The notes beneath the pieces were generated by a model. It saw only the letters and a list, made by a program, of their open reading frames with translations, ran no database searches and had not been told where the DNA came from. Position numbers and translations under genes: made by a program. Below, piece by piece: positions 8,412-16,178 of a stretch of 34,763 nt of DNA (within the stretch, counting starts at the first letter, position 1; each line of letters begins with the position of its first letter). The stretch covers positions 1 through 34,763 of the forward strand of contig NZ_JAOTSB010000031.1 of assembly GCF_030247605.1 (NCBI RefSeq). The letters run 5' to 3'. Source of the DNA: Acidaminobacter sp. Lineage in GTDB: Bacteria > Bacillota > Clostridia > Peptostreptococcales > Acidaminobacteraceae.

Positions 8412-8816
8412 CTAACCAAACTGATTTATGCTTTCAATGCCGCTTAATATGAGGTTGAGGTCAATCAATCTGAAATCGTCATAGACTTTATCCGAGTAGC
8501 GAATGACCTTGGCATCCGCGAGGAACTTTTTTGCTGTGGCAAGGCTCTCTTCAATAATTTGAAGGGACTGAAAATCAAGTACCTCAACTTCAGATGTCAC
8601 TGCCACTGACTTGAATGGTGTCTCGTAAGGCTTCACGCTGCCGGACAGCGGATGCGTCAGCAGCCTGTGGCCCTTGTGAATCAAGTTCCGCGCCTCTGCC
8701 AGAACGCCGATCAAATCAAGATTTTCCTGATAAACGACCTGGGTGAGATTCTTCGTATCACCTGGCTTAAAGCGCTCCTGAACCATTCGGTTGTTGGTGA
8801 CCAGTATGAATTTCAT
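8412..8816 (-). CDS. grdX: GrdX family protein, first gene of the grd operon
   Basis: Recognised by its position at the head of the operon and by its resemblance to GrdX, a protein of unknown biochemical role found with glycine reductase genes. The frame is open to 8858, but that ATG has no binding site and abuts the terminator. The ATG at 8816 has TGAGGGA seven bases upstream and gives 134 residues, starting MKFILVTNNRMVQER. The protein has no signal peptide or membrane segment and no metal or nucleotide motif that I can see. It has an alpha/beta look, with hydrophobic strands near the start and around VAVTSEVEVLDF. The gene is the first to be affected by the glycine riboswitch. Confidence 0.85.
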   Translation of the reverse strand: MKFILVTNNRMVQERFKPGDTKNLTQVVYQENLDLIGVLAEARNLIHKGHRLLTHPLSGSVKPYETPFKSVAVTSEVEVLDFQSLQIIEESLATAKKFLADAKVIRYSDKVYDDFRLIDLNLILSGIESINQFG

Positions 8817-8867
8817 TTCAGAATCCCTCACTTTCAATCGCTCTTCATCTATTTTCATTTATCGAAA

Positions 8868-8909
8868 TAAAAAAGGGAGGAATGCAGTAATAAAGCTGCC
8901 ATTCCTCCC
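8868..8909 (-). terminator. Riboswitch-controlled intrinsic terminator in the grd leader
   Basis: On the minus strand the arms ATTCCTCCC (8901-8909) and its complement GGGAGGAAT (8875-8883) are extended by a bulged GCAG/CTGC helix. They are followed by six T residues (8869-8874). The first arm overlaps the closing helix of the second glycine aptamer, which is the arrangement expected of an ON switch: glycine-bound aptamer prevents the terminator from forming. Confidence 0.85.
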
Positions 8910-9090
8910 TCTGTTTCAACCTGAGAGTTTCTTATCTGTGATTGAAGTTTGATCACAAAATAATTGCCCCTACGGTGCCTGTTCGGCTTTTCAGAGATCT
9001 GTCTAAGTCCGGTCCTTTTGCCTGAAAATTTCACGGTCACTTGGCAGTGACAGCTTGTCCCTTCGGCGATCAAATTAATGATTCTCTCCC
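8905..9090 (-). ncRNA. Tandem glycine riboswitch (gcvT-type)
   Basis: Both aptamers are visible on the minus strand. The first opens with GGGAGAG at 9090, has CGCCGAAGGGACAAG (about 9053-9069) and TTTTCAGGCAAAAGGACCGG (about 9009-9028), and closes with GACAG-TCTCTGAAAA. The second has GGCACCGTAGGGGCAA (8964-8979) and AACTCTCAGGTTGAAAC-AGAGGG (8905-8929). These are the two conserved blocks of each glycine aptamer. The second copy deviates at the usual CAGGCAAAAGGAC block (CAGGTTGAAAC). The terminator that follows overlaps its last helix. It should let glycine turn on the genes that ferment it. Confidence 0.92.
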
Positions 9091-9201
9091 TGACTTTTCA
9101 TCCAGTCTATTCAATTTTTAACGCAAGTCCTGCGTCTATCACTCATAGAATTTTCTGATAAAAGATTCGTATTTATTTAACAATCTTTATGTTACATCGT
9201 C

Positions 9202-9230
9202 ATTATAGTGCATTCACAAATAAATTGCAA
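9202..9230 (-). promoter_or_regulatory. Promoter of the glycine reductase operon
   Basis: TTGCAA (9225-9230) and TATAAT (9202-9207) are 17 bases apart on the minus strand, close to the sigma-A consensus. Transcription should start near 9195, leaving about 100 bases before the first aptamer. That stretch includes a small hairpin at 9121-9136 (ACGCA/TGCGT). Confidence 0.8.
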
Positions 9231-9260
9231 CCCCTATAAACATTTTTGTCATAAAATTAA

Positions 9261-9294
9261 CAACACGTTGAAAGCCTTAATTTTCAACGTGTTG
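9261..9294 (-). terminator. Intrinsic terminator after degV
   Basis: A perfect 13-bp inverted repeat (9261-9273 with 9282-9294) surrounds an 8-base loop. On the minus strand it is followed by TTAATTTTATG. It ends the degV transcript just upstream of the grd promoter. Confidence 0.8.
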
Positions 9295-9353
9295 GCGGAT
9301 TCTAAAACAGGCAAATGAATTATTATTACAGTCGATCTGACAAATCGGGAAAA

Positions 9354-10196
9354 TTATTTTCTAAAATAGGTGAATGCAACACAACCCGGGCCAGAATGCG
9401 TCCCGACCACAGCGCCGACTGTAGAACGATGAATTTTGGAAGGATGAATGACGCTTGAGGCCACATCAATCATTTCCTCCATAAAGATGGGATCTGCCGC
9501 ATGGAAAAAGCCTACGCTCTCCTCTGACATCTCCGCCGCATGTTCCTGGAGGTACTGTTCGAACCATTTCAGTGTCTTCTTGCGCCCACGTACCTTGTCA
9601 AGAGGCGCCAAAGCCCCGTCCTTGACACATAGTACAGGCTTAATGCTCAGGAGCCCGCCAATCACAGCCTCTCCAGCGCTCAATCTTCCACCTTTATGCA
9701 GGTAGGTCAATGTATCGACAAAGATTAGCATTTCGAGCCGCGTCATAAGTCGCTCACATTCGTTGACAATATCTTCCCTGCTCATGCCTTCTCTCGCCAT
9801 TTCAGCGGCTTTCAGAACCAGAAGGCCCTGTCCGAAGCTTACGAACTTGGAGTCAATGACCGTAATGCGTCCGGCGCCCGCTTCCTCTGCCGCAGTCACC
9901 GCCGCGGAATAGGTCCCGCTAAGTTTTGAGGAAAGTGTGATGACAACAGCTTCTCCCCCTGCCTCTACAATGCGATCAAAGCATTCCACAAACTGGCCTA
10001 CGTTGACCTGGGAAGTCGTTGGCAGCGTCTGCGCCGTCTTAAGTTTCTCAAAAAAAGCCTCCGGTGTGAGATCAATGCCGTCCCTGTAAGAAACCTCACC
10101 AAAGTTGACCATCAGAGGCAGCACTTCAATTCCATAGGCTGATTTCAGATCGCCGGGCAAATCAGAAACACTGTCGGTGATGATTTTAACCGCCAT
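9354..10196 (-). CDS. DegV family protein (fatty-acid-binding, FakB-like)
   Basis: A 280-residue DegV domain protein. The family binds a fatty acid in a cleft between two lobes, and the characterised FakB members present it to the kinase FakA for phosphorylation. The start (MAVKIITDSVSDLP) shows the DegV opening with the TDS motif. LPTTSQV near residue 59 and LSGTYSAA near 94 are conserved ligand-contact segments, and LHKGGRLS follows the central strand. The ATG has a GAGGGGTG site. It is a single-gene unit with its own promoter and a strong terminator, lying between trmL and the grd operon. Whether it works in lipid metabolism here cannot be told. Confidence 0.9.
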   Translation of the reverse strand: MAVKIITDSVSDLPGDLKSAYGIEVLPLMVNFGEVSYRDGIDLTPEAFFEKLKTAQTLPTTSQVNVGQFVECFDRIVEAGGEAVVITLSSKLSGTYSAAVTAAEEAGAGRITVIDSKFVSFGQGLLVLKAAEMAREGMSREDIVNECERLMTRLEMLIFVDTLTYLHKGGRLSAGEAVIGGLLSIKPVLCVKDGALAPLDKVRGRKKTLKWFEQYLQEHAAEMSEESVGFFHAADPIFMEEMIDVASSVIHPSKIHRSTVGAVVGTHSGPGCVAFTYFRK

Positions 10197-10225
10197 ATAA
10201 ACACCCCTCTAGTTTGAATAGTTCC

Positions 10226-10254
10226 ATTATAACGTGTATTCTGCTGATGCGAAA
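10226..10254 (-). promoter_or_regulatory. Possible degV promoter
   Basis: A perfect TATAAT (10226-10231) lies 30 bases upstream of the degV start on the minus strand. The matching -35 position reads TTTCGC, which is a poor match, so the promoter may be weak or activator-dependent. Confidence 0.4.
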
Positions 10255-10311
10255 GCAAAACAAGTTATAAGACTTTGCCGATGGCCCCCCAGGCCTCAGC
10301 ACCCCCAGCCT

Positions 10312-10782
10312 CTAGACCAGCTCCGGAAACCCCTGCTGTCTGAGGGCCTCAAACAAGACGACGGCGACCGCATTCGAAAGGTTTAAGCTTCTTGCGTCTG
10401 CGGAATCGCGCATTGGAATCCGCATCAAACCCGATTTGTAAGTGTCGTGAATCAGCAGCGGCAGTCCCCGGGTCTCGCTGCCAAAGACAATGACAGCGTC
10501 CTTTTCGTACTCAACCTCGGTATAGAGCTTCCGGGCTTTAGTCGACGAAAAATAGAGCGGGCGTCCCTGCATAGCCTCCAGAAACGCTTCCAAAGATTCA
10601 TGCACCGTGACGTCAACCAAATGCCAGTAGTCGAGTCCGGCTCTTTTTACGTATTTTTCATCAATGGAGAAGCCCAAAGGCTTGATCAGATGCAGCTTGG
10701 CGCCGGTTACCGCGCAGGTCCTGGCAATATTACCAGTGTTGGGTGGAATTTCGGGCTGATAAAGCGCAATTTCAATAGACAT
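10312..10782 (-). CDS. trmL: tRNA (cytidine/uridine-34 2'-O)-methyltransferase TrmL
   Basis: SpoU-family enzyme that methylates the ribose of the wobble base in certain leucine tRNAs. The 156-residue product has the TrmL opening ALYQPEIPPNTGNIARTC, the central segment VIVFGSETRGLP, and the C-terminal knot segment SLNLSNAVAVVLFEALRQ, which together form the SAM-binding trefoil knot. The start is placed at 10782. The ATG at 10788 overlaps the AGGAG site, while the second ATG is properly spaced. It lies about 95 bases after the DUF362 gene. No terminator with a T-run was seen at its end. Confidence 0.93.
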   Translation of the reverse strand: MSIEIALYQPEIPPNTGNIARTCAVTGAKLHLIKPLGFSIDEKYVKRAGLDYWHLVDVTVHESLEAFLEAMQGRPLYFSSTKARKLYTEVEYEKDAVIVFGSETRGLPLLIHDTYKSGLMRIPMRDSADARSLNLSNAVAVVLFEALRQQGFPELV

Positions 10783-10876
10783 AGTCATCTCCTAGAATTT
10801 TGTCATGATGCGCAGGAACAGTGGGCGATAGGCTAAGCCGATTTTGGCGCAGCCGCAAGCAGCCACAAGAGGCTTT

Positions 10877-12061
10877 TTAAAACTTAGTCATTAGACGTAG
10901 AAGCAGCGGCCTGTGGATCTCCACCGCCTCCTTGGGGCACAGCTCCTGGCAGCAGTAGCATCTTATGCATTTTGAAAGATCCACCACCGGGTAGCCTTCC
11001 CTGACTGCTTTGTCCATAGCGATCGCTTGAGGCGGGCAAAGCCGCCTGCAGTCCCCACACTTCACACAATGCCTTGAATCAAAGACCGGCCGCGGCTTGA
11101 GCATGAGATCCGCAGCGTGCTTGATGAAATAAGGGGCGTGGCCTCTTAAAAATTCAATGCTTCTAATGTTTGGTGCCTTGAAATGAGGTATATGAAATGC
11201 CTTCAGCGGCAGACCTGTCATTTCTGCGGGAGCGTTCACCGGATCAATCAATCCCCGGGTCACTGCTCTTCTTAAAGTGGGCACATCCTGCGGATCGATC
11301 TGAACCAGCTTCACCGCGGTCATGTCCAGCCAGTGTGGGTTGTCAGAGGCTAATACCACCCCCAGGTCGACTGGATCACCGGCGGAAGGTCCTGCGCCTT
11401 CCATGCCTACAATCCCATCCATCAGGGACAGAACAGGCCTGACGTGCTCACAAATATCCACCAGCATGTCCGCAAAATCGTCCGGCTCGGGCATTTTGAA
11501 ATGATATTCTGCCTTGATCATGCCCGGGACCGTTCCAAACATATTCTTCACTGCGCCGGTAAACTTCATCATGCCGTGGGTTTTCAGCTTGGAGACTGAA
11601 ATGACTTTGTCGACATCATTTAAAGCGTCAATCAGGGTGAGGCGTTTGAGCAGGTAACCATCGGCATTCTCTCGCTCCATGCTTTTCACATTGCGGTTCA
11701 GTTTAATACCGGGCTGTTCCGGGCGTTCAGAACGCCCGAGCCGGTCATAGCCGCAGCCCTTATAGACGCTCTCCAGCATCCTGAGCACAAACGGGCCTCC
11801 GGGGCTGTCCGCTATGAGGACGTCGCAGCCAAATTCAGTCACGAGATCCGCCAAGGCTTCCACAAAGACCGGGTGGGTCGTCGTCGCCTCTTCGGGCGCC
11901 TTTTTCATCAAGAGATTGACCTTCAGCATGACACGCTCGCCGGGTGAAAGGAACGCCGAAAAGCCCCCAAGGGCCTCAACGGCCTCCTGGATGGCTTCTC
12001 TCACAGGTTTATAGTCATAGTCGAAGGATTGGCATTTGACCAACGCGACCTTTGAATTCAT
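10877..12061 (-). CDS. DUF362 domain protein with two [4Fe-4S] ferredoxin motifs
   Basis: A 394-residue protein with an N-terminal DUF362 domain (about 1-310) and a C-terminal bacterial ferredoxin domain. The cluster motifs are CVKCGDCRRLCP (about residue 335) and CIRCYCCQELCP (about 365), enough for two [4Fe-4S] clusters. In the DUF362 part, the segments VMLKVNLL and SVSKLKTHGMMKFTGAVKNMFG are characteristic. No signal peptide or membrane segment is present, so it is probably cytoplasmic. Proteins of this type are common in anaerobes and presumed to transfer electrons, but their substrates are unknown. The second motif has an extra cysteine (CYCC). It stands between uppP and trmL with short gaps, so they may be cotranscribed. 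Confidence 0.9.
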   Translation of the reverse strand: MNSKVALVKCQSFDYDYKPVREAIQEAVEALGGFSAFLSPGERVMLKVNLLMKKAPEEATTTHPVFVEALADLVTEFGCDVLIADSPGGPFVLRMLESVYKGCGYDRLGRSERPEQPGIKLNRNVKSMERENADGYLLKRLTLIDALNDVDKVISVSKLKTHGMMKFTGAVKNMFGTVPGMIKAEYHFKMPEPDDFADMLVDICEHVRPVLSLMDGIVGMEGAGPSAGDPVDLGVVLASDNPHWLDMTAVKLVQIDPQDVPTLRRAVTRGLIDPVNAPAEMTGLPLKAFHIPHFKAPNIRSIEFLRGHAPYFIKHAADLMLKPRPVFDSRHCVKCGDCRRLCPPQAIAMDKAVREGYPVVDLSKCIRCYCCQELCPKEAVEIHRPLLLRLMTKF

Positions 12062-12140
12062 GGCTGACCTTCTTTCTTAATTTACATTTTAAGGTAGTTT
12101 GGGGTTGATAGGCGTCAGCCGCAGATACCAGCTTCCACAT

Positions 12141-12923
12141 TTACGCCAGCCACAGCACCAGAGCGCCCAGGGCAATCCTGTACCAGGCAAAAGGTTTGAA
12201 ATCATGCTTTTTAATGTAACCCATAAATCCGGCAATGACGACATACGCCACAATAAAGGACACCACAGTCCCCACCGCAAGCAAAATCCACTGCGGCTGA
12301 GTTAAGGCCGACTCAAATTTTGCCATTTTGTAAATGCCGGCACCAACCAGCGTCGGAATGGCCAGATAGAACGAAAACTCCGCCGCCAGAGACCTTGAAA
12401 ATCCTATGACAATAGCGCCTATAATCGTAGACGCAGAGCGGGACATCCCCGGCACCAAAGCCATGCACTGGGCAAGGCCAACAAAAAGCGCCGCACGGTA
12501 GGTGATCTGCTGCTCGTCTCTGACGAGCACTCTGAAATGCCTGTTCTCAATGAACAGAAGCATAACCGCACCGACGACCAGCGCAATGGCGACCACAGTG
12601 GGATTGAAGAGCACTTCGTCAATAGCGTCCTCAAAAGGGACCGCAATGGCAATCGCCGGCAGCACGGCAAGGGCTACCTTGGACCATCGGGACACATAAG
12701 TCTTCATCTCACCGCGTTTCGGGAAGACTTTGTCCCGGAAATACAAAATAACAGCAAGGATCGCGCCAGTCTGAATCACCACTGCGAAAAGATTGGCAAA
12801 GTCACCCTCAAAACTGAGGTAGTTGTTGGCAATGATCAGATGTCCGGTGGAGGACACCGGCAGAAATTCTGTCAGACCCTCGACTATGCCCAGTATTATA
12901 GCTTTTACGACGTCCATAAACAT
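12141..12923 (-). CDS. uppP: Undecaprenyl-diphosphatase UppP (BacA family)
   Basis: Membrane enzyme that removes one phosphate from undecaprenyl diphosphate, recycling the lipid carrier for cell-wall synthesis and giving bacitracin tolerance. The 260-residue product has the catalytic segments GIVEGLTEFLPVSSTGHLI (about residues 12-30) and PGMSRSASTI, and about seven hydrophobic helices. The ATG at 12923 has AAGGAG eight bases before it; a TTG at 12944 is less likely because it precedes that site. It lies about 90 bases after pduX. There is no functional link to the cobalamin genes, so cotranscription may be incidental. Confidence 0.95.
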   Translation of the reverse strand: MFMDVVKAIILGIVEGLTEFLPVSSTGHLIIANNYLSFEGDFANLFAVVIQTGAILAVILYFRDKVFPKRGEMKTYVSRWSKVALAVLPAIAIAVPFEDAIDEVLFNPTVVAIALVVGAVMLLFIENRHFRVLVRDEQQITYRAALFVGLAQCMALVPGMSRSASTIIGAIVIGFSRSLAAEFSFYLAIPTLVGAGIYKMAKFESALTQPQWILLAVGTVVSFIVAYVVIAGFMGYIKKHDFKPFAWYRIALGALVLWLA

Positions 12924-13015
12924 AAAATTTTCTCCTTTTGACAAGTCATTGATGCCGCAGCATCACAGTATTTTGCAGCACCCAAGCAAGGCTGCTGAGG
13001 CTCATGTTTGAATCA

Positions 13016-13906
13016 TTACAGTATCTGGCAGCCCCCAACCACCGTCCGCGCCACGAACTGCTTCTGATACCACTCTAGAACACCCAGCTCGCGCAGCCTT
13101 TCAATCAAGACGCCTTCCTCCAGCGCTTCCGGCATGGCAATCCCCAGAATTGTGCCGCTGTGGGCACCCACGACCCCATAGGCGCCTTCCCTTTCAGCCA
13201 TTTCCATTATTGCCTCGAGATGGGGCTTCATCAAGACCGCCTGATGCTCCAGCACACTGGCGGCCGCAGCTTGAAACACGCCTCTGACAGAACCCTCTCG
13301 AATGGCTTTCTCGAATAATCTAAAAGGTATTTCCGTCTTCTGATCAAGGGCAATCTGCACCGCCTCATCAGATCGAAAGGTATCTGTCACACAGATTGAT
13401 AACGGCTCCAGGACCAGCAGTTTCACATTTTCCACCGTTTTATAGGTTTCGAGCACTCTCCCCGACAGATGATCAAAGAGCGTCCACGCCTCGAACATCA
13501 GTCCGTCACTCGGCTCGATCTCTGCGCAGAGGGCTGCCAGAGTCTCCGCCGGCTGAGGCGCCTCAAACAGTTCAAACACCGCCGCCATGACGCCGCAAAG
13601 ATCCGAGGTACTGGACGCATAACCTTTCCCGGGTGCCACAGGAGAGTTCAGCACAAGTTCCACCTGCGACGCCTCCCGTTCAGTCAACCCCAGGTGTTTG
13701 ACTGCGCTCAAAAACCCCGCAGCCGCCTTGGGCTGCAGGTTTGTTTTTCCAGTGGTTCCGCTCCCCCCACCCTTCACCAGGCGAGCTTCCACTTCAGTAT
13801 ACAAATTGATAGGCAGCGATATTAAGGACTCCTTTGCAAGATACGGTCCTTGAATCAGCTCCCCGCAGGTCGTGGGCACCTTGAGTCGAACATGATCTTT
13901 TGACAT
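13016..13906 (-). CDS. pduX: L-threonine kinase PduX (GHMP kinase, cobalamin aminopropanol arm)
   Basis: Phosphorylates L-threonine to L-threonine O-3-phosphate, the substrate of the CobD decarboxylase encoded just upstream. The product is 296 residues. The opening VPTTCGELIQGPY is typical of PduX-like kinases, and the GHMP ATP-binding loop lies at residues 92-101 (PGKGYASSTS). A late glycine-rich segment (GAYGVVGAHSGTILGIA) matches the third GHMP motif. Position next to cobD and cbiB supports the assignment over other GHMP kinases. It is separated from cobD by 19 bases, so they are almost certainly cotranscribed. Confidence 0.88.
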   Translation of the reverse strand: MSKDHVRLKVPTTCGELIQGPYLAKESLISLPINLYTEVEARLVKGGGSGTTGKTNLQPKAAAGFLSAVKHLGLTEREASQVELVLNSPVAPGKGYASSTSDLCGVMAAVFELFEAPQPAETLAALCAEIEPSDGLMFEAWTLFDHLSGRVLETYKTVENVKLLVLEPLSICVTDTFRSDEAVQIALDQKTEIPFRLFEKAIREGSVRGVFQAAAASVLEHQAVLMKPHLEAIMEMAEREGAYGVVGAHSGTILGIAMPEALEEGVLIERLRELGVLEWYQKQFVARTVVGGCQIL

Positions 13907-13925
13907 CTTTCAGCTTCCCTAAAAA

Positions 13926-15044
13926 TTATTCATTTTGAATCAGCAGCGACGACAAGGCTTTGATCAACCGAGCCTGATCCTCATCCCCAAGAACCGCCAG
14001 CCGGAAATAACCCTGTCCAAGACCTCTGTAATTGGCGCAGTCCCGGATGAGGATCCCCGAAGCTTCAAGTCCCTGCTTTAATGTCCGTTGAAACGGCTCG
14101 GAGACACGAATCAACAGATAATTCACTTCACCGGGAAACAGGACGACCGGTTCAAAGGCGGACAGGCTGTGTGACAGCTTGGACTTCAAGCGGTCAAGCT
14201 CCGCCCTTGTTTTTTCTATGTACTCAGCATCGTCAACAGCCGCCAAAACGTAGACTTGAGCCAGGGCATTCATGCCCCAGACCGGTTTGACCTCCTGCCA
14301 ATAAGCCTCAAATGCGGGCGAGGACGTGATCAGATAGCCTGCACGAAGACCTGGTACAGCAAAAAACTTTGTCAGCGAGCGCGTGACAAAGAGATTCTCA
14401 TACTCAGGAACTTCACAAGCCATGGACCAAGAACTTGAAGCCTCATCCGCTAAAAAATCCATGAAGGCTTCATCTGTGAGCAGCGCGCCGCCCCAAACTG
14501 ACAGGCGCTTTAACGTCTCCTTCAGGACCGCCTTCTCTACGAGCTGACCTGTTGGATTGTTGGGGGAGCCCAGCACGACGAGATCCGGTTTTTGCTGATC
14601 CACAGCGTTTAAAAAAGCCGACCGCTCCAGTGTAAAATTCGCTTCAGCCTTAAGGTCAAAATAGACGACCTCTGTGGCCTGGGCTCTCGCAGCCTTTTCA
14701 TATTCAACAAAGGCAGGTGAGACAATCATGACTTTGGAAGGCTTCAGCGCCCTGAAGACGTCATGGATCGCTTCAATCCCGCCATTGGAAGGATACAGGT
14801 TCGCTTCATTCAAAGCCCCGCCGTGATAGGCTGCGAGCCTCTTCCTGAGCTGAGCGTACTGCGGGTCAGGGTATCGCGTCAAAGGGCCTCTCTCAGCGTT
14901 CAAAGCTGCCATAACTGCACTCAGGCCTTTTGGAGACGGCCCAAGAGGGTTGATGTTGGCGCTGAAATCCGCCAAAGAGTCCAAGGGAACACCCGTGCTT
15001 TGTTCCAAACTATATGGATTTCCGCCGTGTTCATAGCGCTGCAT
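13926..15044 (-). CDS. cobD: Threonine-phosphate decarboxylase CobD
   Basis: PLP enzyme that decarboxylates threonine phosphate to (R)-1-amino-2-propanol phosphate, the linker that CbiB attaches to the corrin ring. The 372 residues follow the histidinol-phosphate-aminotransferase-like fold: SPNNPTG at 160-166, TDEAF with the PLP-contact Asp191, and SLTKFF with the Schiff-base Lys226, followed by PGLRAGY. The opening HGGNPY is usual for CobD. The ATG follows an AGGGGGA site. It sits between cbiB and pduX, which provides its substrate. Confidence 0.93.
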   Translation of the reverse strand: MQRYEHGGNPYSLEQSTGVPLDSLADFSANINPLGPSPKGLSAVMAALNAERGPLTRYPDPQYAQLRKRLAAYHGGALNEANLYPSNGGIEAIHDVFRALKPSKVMIVSPAFVEYEKAARAQATEVVYFDLKAEANFTLERSAFLNAVDQQKPDLVVLGSPNNPTGQLVEKAVLKETLKRLSVWGGALLTDEAFMDFLADEASSSWSMACEVPEYENLFVTRSLTKFFAVPGLRAGYLITSSPAFEAYWQEVKPVWGMNALAQVYVLAAVDDAEYIEKTRAELDRLKSKLSHSLSAFEPVVLFPGEVNYLLIRVSEPFQRTLKQGLEASGILIRDCANYRGLGQGYFRLAVLGDEDQARLIKALSSLLIQNE

Positions 15045-15082
15045 AGTGATCCCCCTTTTTCATGATGTTACACGATGTGACC

Positions 15083-16174
15083 TTAAAGGACAAGTCGTAT
15101 TACGCCCTGCCAAAAAAGAAATGCAAGTATAGACGCACCGTAAACCAGCCGAACCGTGGTTTTCAGATGAGCCCGCACAGGACGTTCCACCGGATCCCCC
15201 ATGGTCTTTTTTTCATAAGTGACGCCAAAATAGGTGGCTCTGCCGCCAAGCTGAATGCCAAGAGCCCCTGCCACCGAAGCTTCCGGGTAAGGGCTGTTGG
15301 GGCTCTCGTGATTGCGTCGATCCCGGATCATGATTCGGGCGGCGCGCTTCCAGTCCAGTCGGAGGACCCAGGCTGCCAGAATCACAAAAAGGCCGCTGAG
15401 TCGTGCCGGCAGCCAGGTGGCGAGGTCGTCGAACTTTGCGGCGGCCCAGCCAAAATGCAGATATTTGTCATTCTTATAGCCCACCATGGAATCCAGGGTA
15501 TTGACGGCTTTATACGCCATGCCCAGCGGGACGCCGCCTATGGCGGTGAAGAAGAGGGGGGCGAGGATGCCATCGGCAAAATTCTCTGAAACCGTTTCGA
15601 CGCCGCCCTTAATAATGGCGACGCGATCCAGTTTTGAGGTATCCCGGCTGACCAGCATGGAGAGCTGCTTTCGAGCGGGGTCCAGAGCATTGTCAATATC
15701 CTGATCAGAAAGAGACTTCGACCCAGGATTTTGCTGCGACGCCGCGTCCACCTTAGCCTCCGGCTCCGCTCCAGTCTTGCCCTCCTGTCCGGCCCCAGCC
15801 ATACCCTCCTGCTCGGCCCCAGCCAAGCCCTCCGGCTCTGCTCCAAGGGCGTGATAAAGCTTCATGCCTTCGTCGCAGAGGCTGCGGGTGGCCATCATCT
15901 GGAAAAAAACCAGTGCCTGCACTATTAATCCGGCTATGGGATGCAGCCTGGCTGCCAAAGTGACTAATACCAAATAGAACAAGTACACCGGAACGACGGT
16001 CAATAAAACGAGGACGACACCCCGCAGCTTTAAACTGCCGGGTGAATCGCCCTCTCTCAGAAGCTTGTGTTCCCAAAACCTGACCAGCCGTCCTATATAG
16101 CGAATGGGGTGGGGCACACTCACAGGGTCCCCCACCGCCAGATCCAGTCCGTAGCCGATCCAGTATGCCAGCAT
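15083..16174 (-). CDS. cbiB: Adenosylcobinamide-phosphate synthase CbiB with a repeat insertion
   Basis: Membrane enzyme that joins aminopropanol phosphate to adenosylcobyric acid. The 363-residue product has the CbiB opening YGLDLAVGDPVSVPHPIRYIG, the conserved LSMLVSRDTSKLD, VETVSENFADGILAPLF and NTLDSMVGYKNDKY, and several hydrophobic helices. Between about residues 108 and 160 it carries an acidic insertion of four 8-residue repeats (GAEPEGLA-like) that other CbiB proteins lack as far as I know. The insertion lies in a loop before the conserved LSMLVSRDT segment and the frame is kept, so the enzyme is probably functional. The ATG is 4 bases past the cbiP stop with no clear binding site, which suggests translational coupling. 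Confidence 0.93.
   Translation of the reverse strand: MLAYWIGYGLDLAVGDPVSVPHPIRYIGRLVRFWEHKLLREGDSPGSLKLRGVVLVLLTVVPVYLFYLVLVTLAARLHPIAGLIVQALVFFQMMATRSLCDEGMKLYHALGAEPEGLAGAEQEGMAGAGQEGKTGAEPEAKVDAASQQNPGSKSLSDQDIDNALDPARKQLSMLVSRDTSKLDRVAIIKGGVETVSENFADGILAPLFFTAIGGVPLGMAYKAVNTLDSMVGYKNDKYLHFGWAAAKFDDLATWLPARLSGLFVILAAWVLRLDWKRAARIMIRDRRNHESPNSPYPEASVAGALGIQLGGRATYFGVTYEKKTMGDPVERPVRAHLKTTVRLVYGASILAFLFWQGVIRLVL
15757..15852 (-). repeat. Four 24-bp tandem repeats inside cbiB
   Basis: Copies begin at 15757, 15781, 15805 and 15829 with an exact 24-base period. They encode GAEPEGLA, GAEQEGMA, GAGQEGKT and GAEPEAKV. The unit is a multiple of three, so copy-number change keeps the reading frame. 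Copies differ at several positions, so it is not a very recent expansion. Confidence 0.85.
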
Positions 16175-16178
16175 GTCG

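Noticed and set aside
8855..9073. 72-codon minus-strand frame across the grd leader
   Set aside because: It overlaps the glycine riboswitch and terminator and has no binding site.
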